Source: a virus
Strand: one strand, 5' to 3'
DNA: 21,838 nt
IMG/VR virus record: IMGVR_UViG_3300030107_000659
Location: 1 to 21,838 of that record
How positions within the stretch are numbered: the first letter of the stretch is position 1; each line of letters begins with the position of its first letter. Shown here piece by piece: positions 7,012 through 17,403 of this stretch. Both the position numbers and the translations under genes were made by a program. The notes below the pieces were generated by a model. That model did no database searches, was not told where the DNA came from, and was given only the letters and a program-made list of their open reading frames with translations.

Positions 7012-9756
7012 ATGACATCATCATTTCAACCTGGTAACTTTAATATAGATACCAGTCAATATAACTATGCTCAAGAATCACCAGACTTAGCAAGCATGGT
7101 TAATAAAAATATAGATAGAAATAAAGAAATCCTTGATCAGCATTATAATCGTCTAGTAGAGATGAATAATGCAGCACAAAAAGCTAATGAAGAAAAGTGG
7201 GATTCTATAGCGAAAATAACAGGTACAGCTATAAAGCTAAAACCTTTTATAGAAGATAAACTTGCAATGAGACGAAAAATGGATCGTCTTAGAAGTGATA
7301 AGGGGAAGGCAGAAGTAGAACATAAAATAGATAGTCCTACAAAATTCAGTGAATTAACTACTGATGATGAATTAAAAGATAATGAACAAGATATACTCTT
7401 TGAGAATGGAGGATCACAACTCCTTACGCAAGCAACACAAGAATATAATGATCCAAATGTTACTTATGCTCAACAATTATACGGAGCAACAAGAAGAGAT
7501 CAGAAAGACTTTCTAAATAGAGAAGCTAAAGAATTCAATACTTTTCTAGAAGGTGTAGCTAAAGATAATCTTAAACTTAAATATGGTGGTAGATGGTATA
7601 GTTATACAGAAGCTATACAAGATGCTTATCTTAGTGAATTATGGCATCATGAAGCCTTAGAAGCTTATTCAGCTAGATTTAATAATCTAAATATAAGTGA
7701 AGGTATGATAAGAAAATATCTTCTAAGACCTCTTCTAGATGAAGAACAAACTATATTAGGCAAACTACATGCTACACGTACTAAGATTGCTAAAGACAAT
7801 TCAGAACGATTAAAGAATGAACATCTATTCACTAATGCTGAATCTGATAATGTTCAAGGTGTAATGAACTGGTTTAAATATTATTTACCTAGTACTGAAC
7901 TTGAATCTCCAGGATATGGTATGCGTACTCTTAAAACTTATGCTGCCAATGCTTTTGTAGAAGCACTTGAGTCAAAACAAATAGGAATTGGAGAAGCAGA
8001 AGCACTTATGAATGAGCCTTTCTTACCTAAAGGTAGTAAAAAGGAAAAGACAATAGCAGAACATTTTCCTGAGTTCTCTATAGTAAATGCTAAAATTATA
8101 GACATGAAGGAAAAAAAATATGATAGATACAAAAAGGAAGGAGATAATTCTAGAACTGAGTGGTCGATTGAACATATACCTGAAATGGAAAAAGAGGTAA
8201 CAGCGGCTTCTCCAGAAGATAGAAAAGATATATTAAATAAATGGATGATAAAGTATCATAAAGACATTACAAGCAGATTCCCAGGACTAAATTTACCATT
8301 TCCTGGTAATAAATTCATGACTCTACTAGAAAACATAGAGGATAATAGATATGAATCAGCTGAACGAGAATTCCAAAGAACAGGTGTATTGGATTATGAT
8401 AAACTAAGTGGCTTTACAGATCCAGAATTAGTAGAAAAAGCAAAGAAATTAAAAGAGAAAGCTGAGTTATTTGGATTAGAGGCAGATGAAATAAAAGATG
8501 AAGAAGCTAGATTAGCAGCCCATGTACGTGAGCATCTACAATTAGAAGTAGGTGAAGCTAATAAAGATAGTGTAGCTTTTAAAAATGTTTTCCCTGAAGC
8601 AAAAGAAGAATTATGGAAGCAATATGAATCTTTAAGAAGACAGGGACAGACCAAAGAAGCTTCTATTATAGAAGCTATGAAAAGAGCTACAGAAGGAGAG
8701 AAATTAAAAAGTTGGAATACTCAATATCGTCAAGGATATGAATTAGATCCAAATGCTCCTCAAGCTTATAGACAATTATTAAGTGCACTCTCATCAGGTA
8801 CATCACTTGATAGTAAAGAACCATTCCCTGGTGAATTACCTCATTTAGAACAAGGAATTGCATTCCTCGCTTCAAATGGTCAAAAAGGTGAATTACCTGT
8901 AATCTATAGAGATTTGGCTAGAAATAAAGTTGTAAAAATAAGATTAGATGATGGTTCAACTATAGCACTTAATGCCCATGAATTAATGGTAAGAAGACTT
9001 AAAGCAACAGGTTTCGCAGATGAAAAGACTGAAGCTGTAAGTCCAGAAAGATATAATTTGATACCAGAATTACAGGAATTACTATTAAATAAAGGTACAT
9101 ATAGTTCTGCTTATAGAGTAGTCTTAGAACAAGAGGATGAAACTGCTCAATGGATGCTTGATATACTAAATGATCCTAGAACACAAACTGTTGAAGATTT
9201 AAGAAGACAATATAGATTCTTAACTCAACATCAATATACTTATCATTCATCAGATATCAATTGGTTAAGATTAGTTGATATAGATCCAGCTGATCTAGAA
9301 GAATATAACGGTATAGTAGGTGATATGGGTCCGTATATGCAATTAGATAATTTACTTCCAGGAGTTGCTAAGGTAGCTGTGGAAGAAAGTCTAAAAGAAA
9401 AAGAAGAAGAAGAAGTACCATCTGGACATATGAGACTGATGGGTGGCGGTACTTATGATATATCTCAGCTAGGTAAGCAAACAGAGAAGACTGTACAAGA
9501 AACTTGGGAAGAGACAGGTATATATCAAGGTATCGAATTCACTAGAAAGAAATTACTAGATGTTGCTACTAATGATGATGGAACATTAAATAGTTTCGGA
9601 AGAGTATTACAACGTATTGCTTCAGGAGAAGGTTTTAGAGACGTAGAAGACGCTATAGCATCTGCACCTATAGGACAGTTACTCTTTAAACTAACTGACT
9701 ATATGACAACTTCTCAGATAGAGGAATTAATGAATGAACTTAACTCAACTAAATAA
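7012..9756 (+). CDS. gp15: Internal virion core protein, T7 gp15 family
   Basis: The 914-residue protein is longer than T7 gp15 (747). It is highly charged (Lys/Glu/Asp-rich) and predicted almost wholly helical, for example KKLKEKAELFGLEADEIKDE at about 475-494, with no signal peptide and no clear membrane segment. That fits gp15, which stacks in the core inside the capsid and is ejected to form the periplasmic tunnel with gp16. An acidic/basic run (KEKEEEEV, about 797-804) precedes a Gly-rich break (LMGGGTYD) before a last helical domain. ATG 7012 follows gp14 by ten bases, with GAGGA in the gp14 end. I see no catalytic motif. The assignment rests on position between gp14 and gp16 plus size and composition. 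Confidence 0.82.
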   Translation: MTSSFQPGNFNIDTSQYNYAQESPDLASMVNKNIDRNKEILDQHYNRLVEMNNAAQKANEEKWDSIAKITGTAIKLKPFIEDKLAMRRKMDRLRSDKGKAEVEHKIDSPTKFSELTTDDELKDNEQDILFENGGSQLLTQATQEYNDPNVTYAQQLYGATRRDQKDFLNREAKEFNTFLEGVAKDNLKLKYGGRWYSYTEAIQDAYLSELWHHEALEAYSARFNNLNISEGMIRKYLLRPLLDEEQTILGKLHATRTKIAKDNSERLKNEHLFTNAESDNVQGVMNWFKYYLPSTELESPGYGMRTLKTYAANAFVEALESKQIGIGEAEALMNEPFLPKGSKKEKTIAEHFPEFSIVNAKIIDMKEKKYDRYKKEGDNSRTEWSIEHIPEMEKEVTAASPEDRKDILNKWMIKYHKDITSRFPGLNLPFPGNKFMTLLENIEDNRYESAEREFQRTGVLDYDKLSGFTDPELVEKAKKLKEKAELFGLEADEIKDEEARLAAHVREHLQLEVGEANKDSVAFKNVFPEAKEELWKQYESLRRQGQTKEASIIEAMKRATEGEKLKSWNTQYRQGYELDPNAPQAYRQLLSALSSGTSLDSKEPFPGELPHLEQGIAFLASNGQKGELPVIYRDLARNKVVKIRLDDGSTIALNAHELMVRRLKATGFADEKTEAVSPERYNLIPELQELLLNKGTYSSAYRVVLEQEDETAQWMLDILNDPRTQTVEDLRRQYRFLTQHQYTYHSSDINWLRLVDIDPADLEEYNGIVGDMGPYMQLDNLLPGVAKVAVEESLKEKEEEEVPSGHMRLMGGGTYDISQLGKQTEKTVQETWEETGIYQGIEFTRKKLLDVATNDDGTLNSFGRVLQRIASGEGFRDVEDAIASAPIGQLLFKLTDYMTTSQIEELMNELNSTK

Positions 9757-9773
9757 TTTACTAAGGTAAACAC

Positions 9774-12700
9774 ATGGAAGAAGATCTAGTTGTAGATGTC
9801 CCTGCTCTGCAAAAAACTGCAGAAGAATATGAAGCTTTCCTTGACCAAACATCTAAAGAGGATGAAGCTAGAGAGACGTTAAAACAACAGAACCAACAAG
9901 AAGAAAGTCAAGCTTTATCTGAGCAAGAAGATCCTAGAAATAAAGAAAAATGGGATCTTAAAGCTTATGCTGAAGAATTTAAATCAATAGGTGCAGGTGG
10001 TCTACAAGATACTGCATCTTCTATAGCTACTTTTCCAGAGCGTACAGCTGATGCATTCTCTGGAGAAATACAAAAAGAAAGAAAAGAAAAAGGTTACTAT
10101 AGACCAGAATGGGACCCTTTCACAGATCATGAAAACCCTATCATAACTAAAACATGGTGGGGTCAATTAGCTAGAGGAGCTGTACACTTTGGTTCATTAG
10201 CTGCTGCTATTATACCAGCTGCTAAAGTTACTGTAGGTAGAACAGCTCTTGGAGTAGGTACACATAGTCTTGTAAGAGCTGCTGGTATTGGTGCTACATC
10301 TGATCTGATATCTAAGGAATCAGATTATCATAATATGTTAGGATCAGTAAGAGATCGATATGGTCTTTTTGATACTCCATTATCTACTAAAGAGACTGAT
10401 CATCCTGTAGTAATGAAATTAAAGAATATTGTTGAAGGCATGGGTCTCGGTCTTCTTGTAGATATTGCTTGGATGGGTTTAGGTAAAGGTAGTAAAACTG
10501 TACAAGCTAAAATCAAAGATAGAGGAAGAAGTATAGAAATAGAAACCTTAAGAAAAGGTTTACAAGAATTAAGAAAGAATGAATTTGAATTCAGAGGTAG
10601 TAAGAATAAGCCTATAGCTTCTCCAGAACAAGCTGCCCATTTATCTCAAGATGATCCTTTCGTTGTATGGGAGAATCAAAAGAGAATAAGAACAGAATGG
10701 GGTGCTGAAGAAGGTGCAGCAGGTAATGTAGTACCACCTGTTCAAAAAGAACGTGTTGCTAGGGAAGCTGCAGCAGATCCAGAAATAGTAGAACAAGTCT
10801 TGAGGAAACTTTATTCCACTGAGAAGTTCCAAAAAGTATGGGAAACTGTAGGTAAAAGTAGAAGAAGACTAGTAGAAGTCTTTGGAGACTCTATAGCTGC
10901 TCATCAACGTATTACTTTAGGTAGAAATGCAGCTGATATGCCAGCTGAAGAGTACTTAAAAGAACTATTTGAATCATTCGATGAGTTTGATAAAGGTACT
11001 GCTAATGAAATAAAGACTATTACAAGTAAAAATGTAGTAGTAGCAGACCTTATTGTAGGTACTTTATTACAAGAAGTTAGAGATAGAGGTATATCAGGTA
11101 GAGAAATAGCTGATTTTGTTAATCTTTCTAGTATTGATGGACCTTTAGATCAGATTGTAGATACAATGATGGTTGCTTTAACTGAAGCAAAGAAGGCTAG
11201 AATTGTTAAATCAGCTAATTTTAGAGAATTAGGAGCAGGAAAACGTAGATATTTAGAACAAACTCTTACTAAAGAGATGGCAGATACTAGAGAATCTATA
11301 CAAAGTATCTTGAAAATAGCTAATGATAGCGAAGATGGTGACTTATTAATGGCATTGTTTGAGGCATTCTCCTCTATGCAAACTGTTAATAGCTTAGATG
11401 ACTTCGATGCATGGGCTAGAAAGATGATTAAAGGAGGAGATATTGAAGGTAAACAGCAAATAGGAGCAGTTATTAGAGAACTAGAGGGTGTTATGATACA
11501 TAGCATTCTAAGTGGCCCTAAGACACCTATGAGAGCTATTATGGGTACAAGCACCGCAACCTTCCTTAGACCTTTCTCAACAGCATTAGGAGCTGCTTTT
11601 AGATTCCCATTTAGTGGTGATGCTACTACTTTAAGAGCTAGTTTAGCTTCAGTAAATGCTATGATAGAAACTATTCCAGAAGCATTTGATCTATTTAAGA
11701 GTAGACTAAATTCTTATTGGAAAGGTGATATATCTACAGTTAGAACTAGATTTGCAGAGTATACTAGAAGTGATGAAAATTGGGAAATCTTAAGAAGATG
11801 GGCTGAAGATAGTGGTAGAGCTTCTCCTGGAGATCGTGCATTCTTTAATTTAGCTAATATAGCCAGGTCTTTAAATAATACTAATTTCTTAACTTATTCT
11901 ACTAAAATAATGGCAGCAACTGATGATGCTTTTGCTTATATTTTAGGTAGAGCTAAGATGAGAGAGAAGGCTATGAGATCTGCTTTGGATGCTCAAAGTA
12001 AAGGAGCTTTAACTGCTTATCCTACTATCACACCAGAATTACTTAAAGTTTATGAAGATGATTTCTATCGTCAGATCTTTGATGCTAATGGTGATATAGT
12101 AGATGAAGCTACTAAATTTGCTCGTAAAGAAGTTACACTTACAAAAGAATTAACAGGCTTTGCAGCAGGATTAAACCAAGTATTCCAAGCTCATCCATGG
12201 GCTAAACCTTTCTTCCTATTTGCAAGAACAGGAGTTAATGGTTTAGAATTAACTGCTAAACATACACCTGGATTTAATTTCTTAGTTCAAGAATTTAATG
12301 ACATAGCTTTTGCAGGTATAAAAGATATAGATAACTTACGTCAATATGGTATAACTAATGCTGCTGAATTAGCAAATGCTAAGGCATTGCAAACAGGTAG
12401 ATTCGCTATAGGTAGTGGTATAGTATTCTTAGCAAGTCAAGCATGGTTAAGAGGTGATCTTACAGGTAATGGTCCTTTAGATAGACAAAAAAGACAAGTT
12501 TGGATAGATGGAGGCTGGAAGCGTAGTAGTATTAGGATAGGTGGTGAAGGTGGTGTTTGGTTCCGTCATACATCAATAGAACCATTTAACTTAATATTTG
12601 ATACTGTTGCTGATGTAGGTGATGCTAGTCAATTAATGGGTGAAGAATGGACTGAGAAACAATTACAATCCATTGCTTTAGTTATTGCACAAGGAGTTAC

Positions 12701-13472
12701 AAGTAAATCTTATCTTGCTGGTATGCAACAGATGGTTGATTTATTAGCTGGTCGCCCAGGTCAATCATCTAGAATATTAGCTGGTTTATTAAATAATCAA
12801 GTTCCTTTAGCTGGTCTTAGAAATGAAATAGGTAAAATATTCGTACCCTATATGCGTGAATTGAATTCAGGTATTGCTGATTCTGTAAGAAATAGAAACT
12901 TAATTAGTGAATTACTTCCAGGTGAAGATCTTCCTATTAAATGGGATATATTAAAACCTAATACACCAGTTAGAGATTGGGATCCATTAACTAGAATGTG
13001 GAATGCATTCAGTCCTGTTTCATTTAATCTGGATAATACTCCTGGTAGAGATTTATTATTTGCTAGTGGTTATGATTTAACAACATCTATGCAGTTTGCA
13101 CCAGATGGAACAGACTTAACAGATTCACCTGTTATAAAAAGTATGTTCGAAAGAGCTATGGGTATGCAGAATTTAGAACGTGATTTAGATAAATTAGCTG
13201 AAAACCCTAAAGTTATAGAATCTATGGCTATAATGCATAGAGATATAAATAGTGGTAGAAGAGGTGAGTATGAACCTAGAGATTATTATCATAATAAATT
13301 AATTCGTCGTGTAATAGAAAAGAAAAGAAAATTAGCTTGGGCATCTATTAAAAATGAAATTCAAGTCCAAGAACTTATAACGGGACAAAAAGAAGAAGCT
13401 AGAAATAGAAGACTTAAAACTAGAGAAACTACCCAAGCTACTCAACCAGACATTCTCTCAATTTATAAATAA
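9774..13472 (+). CDS. gp16: Internal virion core protein, T7 gp16 family (no transglycosylase domain seen)
   Basis: The 1232-residue protein is close in size to T7 gp16 (1318), the largest ejection protein. Hydrophobic stretches that could enter the inner membrane lie at about 130-177 ([20 protein letters not shown] and onward), 219-238 ([18 protein letters not shown]) and 877-894 ([18 protein letters not shown]). A conserved-looking patch at about 799-825 ([20 protein letters not shown]) recalls gp16-type core proteins of marine podoviruses. T7 gp16 starts with a lytic transglycosylase domain; here the N-terminus (1-120) is a Glu/Gln-rich charged region with no recognisable Glu-containing SLT motif, so peptidoglycan opening must come from elsewhere or be dispensable. 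ATG 9774 has a weak AAGG at 9763-9766. It ends two bases before the gp17 start. Confidence 0.83.
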   Translation: MEEDLVVDVPALQKTAEEYEAFLDQTSKEDEARETLKQQNQQEESQALSEQEDPRNKEKWDLKAYAEEFKSIGAGGLQDTASSIATFPERTADAFSGEIQKERKEKGYYRPEWDPFTDHENPIITKTWWGQLARGAVHFGSLAAAIIPAAKVTVGRTALGVGTHSLVRAAGIGATSDLISKESDYHNMLGSVRDRYGLFDTPLSTKETDHPVVMKLKNIVEGMGLGLLVDIAWMGLGKGSKTVQAKIKDRGRSIEIETLRKGLQELRKNEFEFRGSKNKPIASPEQAAHLSQDDPFVVWENQKRIRTEWGAEEGAAGNVVPPVQKERVAREAAADPEIVEQVLRKLYSTEKFQKVWETVGKSRRRLVEVFGDSIAAHQRITLGRNAADMPAEEYLKELFESFDEFDKGTANEIKTITSKNVVVADLIVGTLLQEVRDRGISGREIADFVNLSSIDGPLDQIVDTMMVALTEAKKARIVKSANFRELGAGKRRYLEQTLTKEMADTRESIQSILKIANDSEDGDLLMALFEAFSSMQTVNSLDDFDAWARKMIKGGDIEGKQQIGAVIRELEGVMIHSILSGPKTPMRAIMGTSTATFLRPFSTALGAAFRFPFSGDATTLRASLASVNAMIETIPEAFDLFKSRLNSYWKGDISTVRTRFAEYTRSDENWEILRRWAEDSGRASPGDRAFFNLANIARSLNNTNFLTYSTKIMAATDDAFAYILGRAKMREKAMRSALDAQSKGALTAYPTITPELLKVYEDDFYRQIFDANGDIVDEATKFARKEVTLTKELTGFAAGLNQVFQAHPWAKPFFLFARTGVNGLELTAKHTPGFNFLVQEFNDIAFAGIKDIDNLRQYGITNAAELANAKALQTGRFAIGSGIVFLASQAWLRGDLTGNGPLDRQKRQVWIDGGWKRSSIRIGGEGGVWFRHTSIEPFNLIFDTVADVGDASQLMGEEWTEKQLQSIALVIAQGVTSKSYLAGMQQMVDLLAGRPGQSSRILAGLLNNQVPLAGLRNEIGKIFVPYMRELNSGIADSVRNRNLISELLPGEDLPIKWDILKPNTPVRDWDPLTRMWNAFSPVSFNLDNTPGRDLLFASGYDLTTSMQFAPDGTDLTDSPVIKSMFERAMGMQNLERDLDKLAENPKVIESMAIMHRDINSGRRGEYEPRDYYHNKLIRRVIEKKRKLAWASIKNEIQVQELITGQKEEARNRRLKTRETTQATQPDILSIYK

Positions 13473-13474
13473 CA

Positions 13475-16426
13475 ATGGCAACAACATTCGTAGATTATAC
13501 GGGGAATGGATCTGCAACCAAAACTTTCTCATTCCCTTCTTTTGTTGAAACTGATATCAAAGTAGAAGTAGGTGGTGTACTTAAATCTGCTGGTACACAT
13601 TATAATATAACTGGCTATACAACTACTGGAGGAGGTAATGTAGTATTTACTTCTGGTAATATACCATCTAGTCCTACTACTATAAGAATATATCGTGATA
13701 CAGATGTAGATAATGCTAAGGCAACCTACACAGCTGGTTCATCAGTTAAAGCAGGAGACTTAAATAATAATCAAAAACAAGTTTTATATTCTGTACAAGA
13801 AAGACAGAATCAAACTATAACTACAACTGATATTAAAGATGGTGCAGTTACTACAGCTAAATTAGCTGATGAATCAGTTACTTCTGCTAAGATAGAAAAT
13901 GCTACTATTACAGCTGCTGATATAGCTGCTGATACTATTCTAACAACTAACTTAGCAAATAACTCTATTACTTCTGCTAAAATAGTTGATGGTACTATTG
14001 CATCAGGTGACTTAGGTACTGACTCAGTTATAACAGCTAAGATAGCAGATGATGCTGTCACCTATGGTAAGATACAAAATGTTACGGCATCTGATCGAGT
14101 ACTAGGTAGACAAACAGCTGGTGCTGGTATAGTAGAAGAACTAACACCTGCTAATATCAGAAGCATGATTAATGTTGAAGATGGTTCAACAGGTGATCAA
14201 ACAGCTACAGAAATCAAAACTTTATATGAAAGTAATAGTAATACTAATGCTTATATTGATACTCATAACTCTTTAGTAGGTGGTATAACAGCTACTGCTA
14301 CTGAATTAAATAAAGTTGATGGTTATACTGGATCTACAGCTAACCTAAATATTGTAGATGGTATGTCGAAGGCTACATCTTTGACATCTAATAGTGATAC
14401 AGAGTATCCTACTTCTAAAGCTGTAGCAGATTATGTAGGTAATACTATAGCCCCTTTAGGTGGTTTTGAAGTAATAGCTGATGAAGTAAGCTTCCCTAAT
14501 ACAATACCAGCAGCAGGTGTTGTTATATCAATCAGTGATGCTGGTGGTGTAGTGATAAATGGATCTGGTGTAAGTACTTCTGGTACTACACTAGGTAGTT
14601 CTACTGTAACTATTAATGGTTTTCCATCTAGTTTATATGGTGAAACATTAGTAGCTGGTGTAGCTTTAATGGTTAGCTCTACTGGAGCAAGTAATACATA
14701 TAATTATCATAAAATATTAGCAAAAGAAGGTGATGTTAAACAGTTATCTGATGATATTAATGACTTTAACTCTAGATATCGTATAGCATCTTCTGCTCCA
14801 TCTAGTTCATTAGATGATGGAGACTTATGGTTTAATACTACATCTAATAAGATGAAGGTGTATAATGCATCTGGATCATCTTGGGATGATGTAGCGGCTC
14901 CAGGAAACTTCTTTATTAACACTTTATCCAGTTCATCAGGTACTCCTGGTACTGGAGGTAGTGCTACATTCAATGGATCAGCTAATCAATTTACTTTATC
15001 TAATCCTCCAAACCAAGGAGCAGCACAGGTTCTTGCTTCTATTAATGGAGTCATCCAGAAACCTAACTCTGGAACCTCAGTTCCTAGCGAAGGATTTGCC
15101 ATTGTTAGTAATGATATTGTCTTTAGTACTGCTCCTGCTAGCGGGGCTGATTTCTTTATCATCACCATCGGAAACTCAGTAAATATTGGTACACCAAGTA
15201 ACAATACAGTTACATCAGCTATTATTGTTGATGGAGCTATAATGAATGTTGATGTTAATACTAATGCAGCAATAGCTGGTAGTAAATTAGCAGATGATTC
15301 AATTGCTGAAGTTAAATTAGATATACATAATGCTCCATCTGGTACAGATAAATACCTTAAGTATACTGCTAATGGTATGGAATGGGCTGTAGATAATAAT
15401 ACAGTTTATACACACCCTAATCATAGCGGAGAAGTCACGTCTACAGGCGATGGTGCTACTGTTATTGCTAGTAATATAGTAGATGAAGATAACTTAAAGA
15501 TCAGTAATGCTGGTTCAGATGGTCAGTATCTACAGAAACAATCAGGTAATACTGGTGGTTTAACATGGGCAAGTGTGTCTCAGACTGATACTACTTATAG
15601 TATCTCATGTGAGGATGGTGATAACACTGATGAAGAGAAAATAAGACTTACTGCTGGTGGTAGTGGTAGTGGAACAGATGATGTAGTATTAGAAGCTGGA
15701 ACTGGTTTATCTATAGCTAGATCTGGAGATAAGATTACTTATACTAATACTGTAACTAATACTAATACTCAACTAACAGAAGAAGAAGTAGAAGATTTTG
15801 TTGGTGGTATGGTAACTGGTAATACTGAAACAGGTATTACAGTAACTTATGAAGATTCTGATGGTACATTAGATTTCGTAGTAGCAAGTCAAACAGATAA
15901 TAATTTCACTAATACTCTTAAAACAAAGTTAGATGGTATTGCAGCTTCTGCTAATAACTATGTACACCCTAACCATAGTGGAGAGGTTACATCTACAGCT
16001 GACGGTGCTACAGTTATAGCAAGTGATATAGTAGATGAGGATAATTTAAAGATAAGTAATGCTGGATCTAATGGACAATTCCTACAGAAACAGTCTGGTA
16101 ATACAGGTGGTCTTACATGGGCTACAGTTGCTGGTACTATTACAGCATTAAATAATCAAGCTGCTAATAGATTAACAACTATTGGTTCAACAACAACAGA
16201 ACTAGATGGTGAAGCTAATCTAACATTTGATGGTACTACTTTAGCAGTTACTGGTAATCAAACAGTTACTAAAGAAGTACAAGCTCAAGGTTATGAATGT
16301 CCTGCAGCTATATCAGCAGATTGGTCTATTGGAAGTAATAATAATGCATTCTTCCCAGGTCCAATGACAGTAAACAGTGGCGTTACCGTTACGGTTCCGT
16401 CTGGTAGCACATTAACGGTGGTTTAA
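13475..16426 (+). CDS. gp17: Tail fibre protein with T7 gp17 anchor domain
   Basis: The 983-residue trimeric-type fibre begins with the T7 gp17 N-terminal domain that fixes fibres to the tail (about 1-115: FVDYTGNGSATKTFSFP, then TIRIYRDT, then KAGDLNNNQKQVLYSVQE). Residues about 120-205 are degenerate stem repeats (LADESVTSAKI, VDGTIASGDL, IADDAVTYGKI). Next come SRYRIASSAPSSSLDDGDLW (434-453), the marine-phage module LASINGVIQKPNSGTSVPSE (about 518-537), and a duplicated 53-residue unit at 647-699 and 831-883. The C-terminus (VTVTVPSGSTLTVV) is a common end of marine phage fibres. No depolymerase or chaperone motif is seen. It binds the host surface, receptor unknown. The part between about 15000 and 15180 is more GC-rich than its flanks. 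Confidence 0.92.
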   Translation: MATTFVDYTGNGSATKTFSFPSFVETDIKVEVGGVLKSAGTHYNITGYTTTGGGNVVFTSGNIPSSPTTIRIYRDTDVDNAKATYTAGSSVKAGDLNNNQKQVLYSVQERQNQTITTTDIKDGAVTTAKLADESVTSAKIENATITAADIAADTILTTNLANNSITSAKIVDGTIASGDLGTDSVITAKIADDAVTYGKIQNVTASDRVLGRQTAGAGIVEELTPANIRSMINVEDGSTGDQTATEIKTLYESNSNTNAYIDTHNSLVGGITATATELNKVDGYTGSTANLNIVDGMSKATSLTSNSDTEYPTSKAVADYVGNTIAPLGGFEVIADEVSFPNTIPAAGVVISISDAGGVVINGSGVSTSGTTLGSSTVTINGFPSSLYGETLVAGVALMVSSTGASNTYNYHKILAKEGDVKQLSDDINDFNSRYRIASSAPSSSLDDGDLWFNTTSNKMKVYNASGSSWDDVAAPGNFFINTLSSSSGTPGTGGSATFNGSANQFTLSNPPNQGAAQVLASINGVIQKPNSGTSVPSEGFAIVSNDIVFSTAPASGADFFIITIGNSVNIGTPSNNTVTSAIIVDGAIMNVDVNTNAAIAGSKLADDSIAEVKLDIHNAPSGTDKYLKYTANGMEWAVDNNTVYTHPNHSGEVTSTGDGATVIASNIVDEDNLKISNAGSDGQYLQKQSGNTGGLTWASVSQTDTTYSISCEDGDNTDEEKIRLTAGGSGSGTDDVVLEAGTGLSIARSGDKITYTNTVTNTNTQLTEEEVEDFVGGMVTGNTETGITVTYEDSDGTLDFVVASQTDNNFTNTLKTKLDGIAASANNYVHPNHSGEVTSTADGATVIASDIVDEDNLKISNAGSNGQFLQKQSGNTGGLTWATVAGTITALNNQAANRLTTIGSTTTELDGEANLTFDGTTLAVTGNQTVTKEVQAQGYECPAAISADWSIGSNNNAFFPGPMTVNSGVTVTVPSGSTLTVV
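15413..15571 (+). repeat. Direct repeat copy 1 in gp17 (53 codons)
   Basis: It encodes HPNHSGEVTSTGDGATVIAS through GGLTWA, residues 647-699. Compared with copy 2 at 15965-16123 it has the same length with no gap, 49 of 53 identical residues, and about 28 base differences in 159 by hand count, mostly synonymous. Confidence 0.95.
15965..16123 (+). repeat. Direct repeat copy 2 in gp17 (53 codons)
   Basis: It encodes HPNHSGEVTSTADGATVIAS through GGLTWA, residues 831-883. Amino-acid differences from copy 1 are Gly/Ala, Asn/Asp, Asp/Asn and Tyr/Phe. The two copies are separated by a 131-codon segment containing LTEEEVEDFVGGMVTGNTET. Confidence 0.95.
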
Positions 16427-16428
16427 TT

Positions 16429-17403
16429 ATGGCAATCAAATTACAAGGCACAAATAGTGCAGCAGCTCCAGGCTTAACTAATGACGGTGGTGATGGAGTA
16501 GTAGTAGGAACAGATAGTGTAGATATAAGTACAGCAGGTACTAGTAGAGTTAAAGTAGATAGTGCAGGTAAGGTTGGAATAGGTGAATCAAGTCCAGATG
16601 AACTTCTCCATCTAAGTGCTAATAATACGGGTGTATCTGCCAATGCTTTTACATCAGCAGGTAATACTATTAGGCTCACTGATACTGATACAAGTGTAAC
16701 AAGTAATCAGCCAGGTGGAACTATTGAGTGGGAAACTTTAGATTCAAGTAATACTGGTGTTAATGCTTATATTGCAACCAAAAATTCAGGAACTGGTTAT
16801 GGTTCTATGCATTTTGGAACTGGTAATGCATCAACACTAGCAGAACGTATGTCCATCCATACTGATGGAAATGTAACAATCGCTGACGGCGATCTAGTAA
16901 TAGGAACCTCTGGTCACGGTATTGACTTTAGTGCTCAGACTGCTACATCTGCTAGTGGTGCTTCAACTACTAGTGAGCTTTTGGACCACTATGAAGAGGG
17001 GACTTTCACTCCATACATTAGAACATCAGGAGATAGTACTGAACCAAGTTATGCAGGTCAAGTGGGTATATATTCAAGAGTCGGTGATATAGTTCAATTT
17101 TCGATTTGGGTTAAAGCTAACAGTACTATAGCCTCATATAGTGGGTCTGTTTGGGTCGCTGGTTTACCTTTTACTGCTCAAAGCATGACAGGAGGTTGGC
17201 AGGGTAGTACAGTATTACAATACTACCATAATCTAGATAATATTAATACATCTGCAACTAGCATAGCAGCTATTGGTCCAAATAGTGGTGGTACAGTTGT
17301 TTCTTTTAATTGGCTTTCAGCAGGTGCTTGGCAAGCAGCATTAGGTGGTAATTCTATTAAAGCTAACACAGAATTCATACTTGGAGGTACTTATAAAGCA
17401 TAA
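16429..17403 (+). CDS. Accessory tail fibre / adhesin with ELLDxYEEGTFTP module
   Basis: This 324-residue protein starts two bases after the gp17 stop, with no Shine-Dalgarno, so it is probably translated by coupling. The N-terminus (MAIKLQGTNSAAAPGL) is a short Gly/Ala-rich head. Residues 30-55 (DSVDISTAGTSRVKVDSAGK) and 140-165 (MSIHTDGNVTIADGDLVIGT) are beta-stem repeats of the kind found in trimeric marine phage fibres. The C-terminal domain from 184 opens with LLDHYEEGTFTPY and continues as alternating beta strands, with Tyr/Ser-rich loops and GNSIKANTEFILGGTYKA at the end. The same module recurs in the 366-residue protein at 20416. A host-recognition role is inferred from domain type and position. 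The T7 anchor domain is absent, so it must attach through another protein. Confidence 0.78.
   Translation: MAIKLQGTNSAAAPGLTNDGGDGVVVGTDSVDISTAGTSRVKVDSAGKVGIGESSPDELLHLSANNTGVSANAFTSAGNTIRLTDTDTSVTSNQPGGTIEWETLDSSNTGVNAYIATKNSGTGYGSMHFGTGNASTLAERMSIHTDGNVTIADGDLVIGTSGHGIDFSAQTATSASGASTTSELLDHYEEGTFTPYIRTSGDSTEPSYAGQVGIYSRVGDIVQFSIWVKANSTIASYSGSVWVAGLPFTAQSMTGGWQGSTVLQYYHNLDNINTSATSIAAIGPNSGGTVVSFNWLSAGAWQAALGGNSIKANTEFILGGTYKA

Noticed and set aside
13838-14083. CRISPR-like array from the regular short repeats in gp17
   Set aside because: The repeats are degenerate codons for LADxSVTSAKI-type stem units in one open frame, without constant spacers.
14961-15182. Second + strand ORF of 73 codons inside gp17
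   Set aside because: It is out of frame within the conserved fibre module, Leu/Ser-rich, with no ribosome site; it arises from the composition of the main frame.
16620-16640. TAATACG, like the start of the T7 promoter
   Set aside because: It lies inside a fibre gene and the following bases do not match the T7 consensus.
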